This document shows positions 5,690-6,392 of a stretch of DNA of 6,392 nt, piece by piece. Positions within the stretch are counted from its first letter, which is position 1, and each line of letters opens with the position of its first letter. The notes under the pieces were generated by a model. It did no database searches. It saw only the letters and a program-made list of their open reading frames with translations, and was not told the DNA's origin. Source of the DNA: Burkholderiaceae bacterium (lineage in GTDB: Bacteria > Pseudomonadota > Gammaproteobacteria > Burkholderiales > Burkholderiaceae_E); contig JAHYJF010000203.1 in the NCBI GenBank assembly GCA_019428955.1, positions 1 through 6,392 of the forward strand. Direction: 5' to 3'. Position numbers and translations under genes: made by a program.

Positions 5690-5791
5690 GAATAACTTTT
5701 GTAAGACCCAGAGCAGCTGTGATTTCAACTGGAGCAGGTCGCCGGCGGGATTTCCTCGTCTGGCTGATGCTTTGAAAACAGGGGGTTTGTT

Positions 5792-6392
5792 ATGAGTTAC
5801 AGGTGGATGAAATGGGGCGCGGCCATAGCGGTCACGGCCCTGTTGACCGCGTGCGGCGGTGATGATGGGACGGATGGCGCTCCGGGCGCTCCGGCTGATC
5901 CCGCCGTCTTAGCGGATCTTCAGGCACAAATCGACGCGATTGGTGAGGCGGATGCCGCTCCCGAATCCTGCGTGATTTGCCACAACGGTGGCATCGCCGC
6001 CAACGGCGCCAGCCATCAGGCGGCTTACGATGAGTACTATCAACCTGGTGTCATCGAGGTCGTGCAAGGCAGTATGAGTTTCGGCGTCACTGGCACGACC
6101 GCTACTCTGTCTTTCGCGATGACCAAGTCGGGCGGTCCTCTGAACTGCACGGATTTGATCGGTGACGTTGGAACGCTCGGAAGTTATTGGGCCGGGTACG
6201 ATGGCGTGACCAAGTCCTTCCCCAGCGACGTTTCCCTGACCTCGGGCGCCACCAAGACTGCCGTCGATGGAGTGTGCACGCTCACGAAGACGGTCACCGC
6301 CGATCAGGCTACGGCTATGGCTGGTGACGGCATCGTGACGGTTTACGGTACCGGCGACATCCTCTTCCGGAATGGTGCCAAGCACATCACCA
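5792..6392 (+). CDS. c-type cytochrome lipoprotein, probably multihaem OmcA/MtrC-like (cut by window edge)
   Basis: The first 200 residues of a secreted haem lipoprotein. A Sec lipoprotein signal ends at lipobox L18-T-A-C21, followed by GGDDGTDGAPGAPADP, the flexible Gly/Asp/Pro linker often seen after the lipidated cysteine of outer-surface cytochromes. A short helix-like segment (38-55) leads to a single haem-binding motif, C60-V-I-C63-H64, with H75 nearby as a possible second axial ligand. From about 86 the sequence turns strand-like and rich in Ser, Thr and Gly, with two further cysteines (C119, C162) that could form a disulfide. This arrangement resembles the N-terminal region of OmcA/MtrC-type decahaem cytochromes used in extracellular electron transfer; more CxxCH motifs would be expected beyond the window. 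ATG 5792 has a GGGGG at a 6-base spacing. The haem lipoprotein call is sure, the family less so. Confidence 0.8.
   Translation, partial: MSYRWMKWGAAIAVTALLTACGGDDGTDGAPGAPADPAVLADLQAQIDAIGEADAAPESCVICHNGGIAANGASHQAAYDEYYQPGVIEVVQGSMSFGVTGTTATLSFAMTKSGGPLNCTDLIGDVGTLGSYWAGYDGVTKSFPSDVSLTSGATKTAVDGVCTLTKTVTADQATAMAGDGIVTVYGTGDILFRNGAKHIT

Larger units (their letters stand above)
5248..5791. other. Divergent intergenic region with AT-rich island; no gene recognised
   Basis: This 544-base stretch separates the hydrolase cluster (minus) from the cytochrome gene (plus). The half next to the hydrolase (5254-5520) has ordinary GC content and only short open frames that resemble nothing known. From about 5581 to 5700 the composition falls sharply: I count 40 G or C in 120 bases, against clearly GC-rich flanks. 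That island holds several short direct and inverted repeats, listed separately. From 5700 to 5791 GC content recovers towards the cytochrome start. It is probably a promoter and control region for the cytochrome gene. Confidence 0.6.

Noticed and set aside
5717..5737. CRP/FNR-like site around TGTGA at 5719
   Set aside because: Only the left half-site is present; the position of the right half reads CTGGA instead of TCACA.
5761..5776. Sigma-54 promoter (TGGC...TTGA)
   Set aside because: The -12 element has GA instead of GC at the required spacing, and the site is too close to the start codon at 5792.
5700..5791. Cyclic-di-GMP (GEMM-type) riboswitch before the cytochrome gene
   Set aside because: I could not find the conserved riboswitch core or its stem arrangement in the leader.

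Overview
The window is GC-rich chromosomal DNA of a proteobacterium, most likely a beta- or gammaproteobacterium with a respiratory, metal-using lifestyle. This rests on the gene families (SCO, PCuAC, YedI/DUF808, a Tat-exported dienelactone hydrolase, and a multihaem-type cytochrome lipoprotein) and on the codon style. The genus cannot be fixed from this sequence alone. I see no tRNA, rRNA, CRISPR array, insertion sequence or phage gene.

Region 1 (1-1881, minus strand) is a tight four-gene operon: a cysteine-rich DUF1847 protein, a SCO1/SenC lipoprotein, a periplasmic PCuAC copper chaperone, and the N-terminal part of a UbiA/MenA-like prenyltransferase that runs off the left edge. Gaps are 19, 9 and 9 bases. 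SCO and PCuAC normally work together loading copper into the CuA site of cytochrome c oxidase. Here the SCO gene is strikingly short: an in-frame deletion has removed the thioredoxin-fold core, including the copper-binding CxxxC motif, but left the lipoprotein signal and the C-terminal third. DUF1847 brings a further possible metal-binding protein of unknown role into the same operon.

Region 2 (1882-3201) holds a divergent intergenic region with a small perfect inverted repeat, then a plus-strand yedI/DUF808 membrane protein. The yedI product carries an apparent 18-residue N-terminal tandem duplication. Just past it, on the minus strand, is a 41-codon remnant that reads like the first residues of a GNAT acetyltransferase and stops at the yedI 3' end. 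It looks like a gene decapitated by a rearrangement.

Region 3 (3202-5247, minus strand) contains a Tat-exported dienelactone hydrolase, a YbaK-type aminoacyl-tRNA editing protein 37 bases downstream, and, after a longer gap, a small four-helix membrane protein of unknown function.

Region 4 (5248-6392) is a 544-base divergent intergenic region followed by the start of a c-type cytochrome lipoprotein on the plus strand. The intergenic region contains a 120-base AT-rich island (40 G+C of 120 counted) full of short direct and inverted repeats. The cytochrome has a lipobox, a Gly/Asp/Pro-rich linker and one CxxCH in the 200 residues present; the arrangement resembles outer-surface multihaem cytochromes of the OmcA/MtrC type, though the gene is cut by the window edge. 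The island is the best candidate for a regulatory region controlling this cytochrome.
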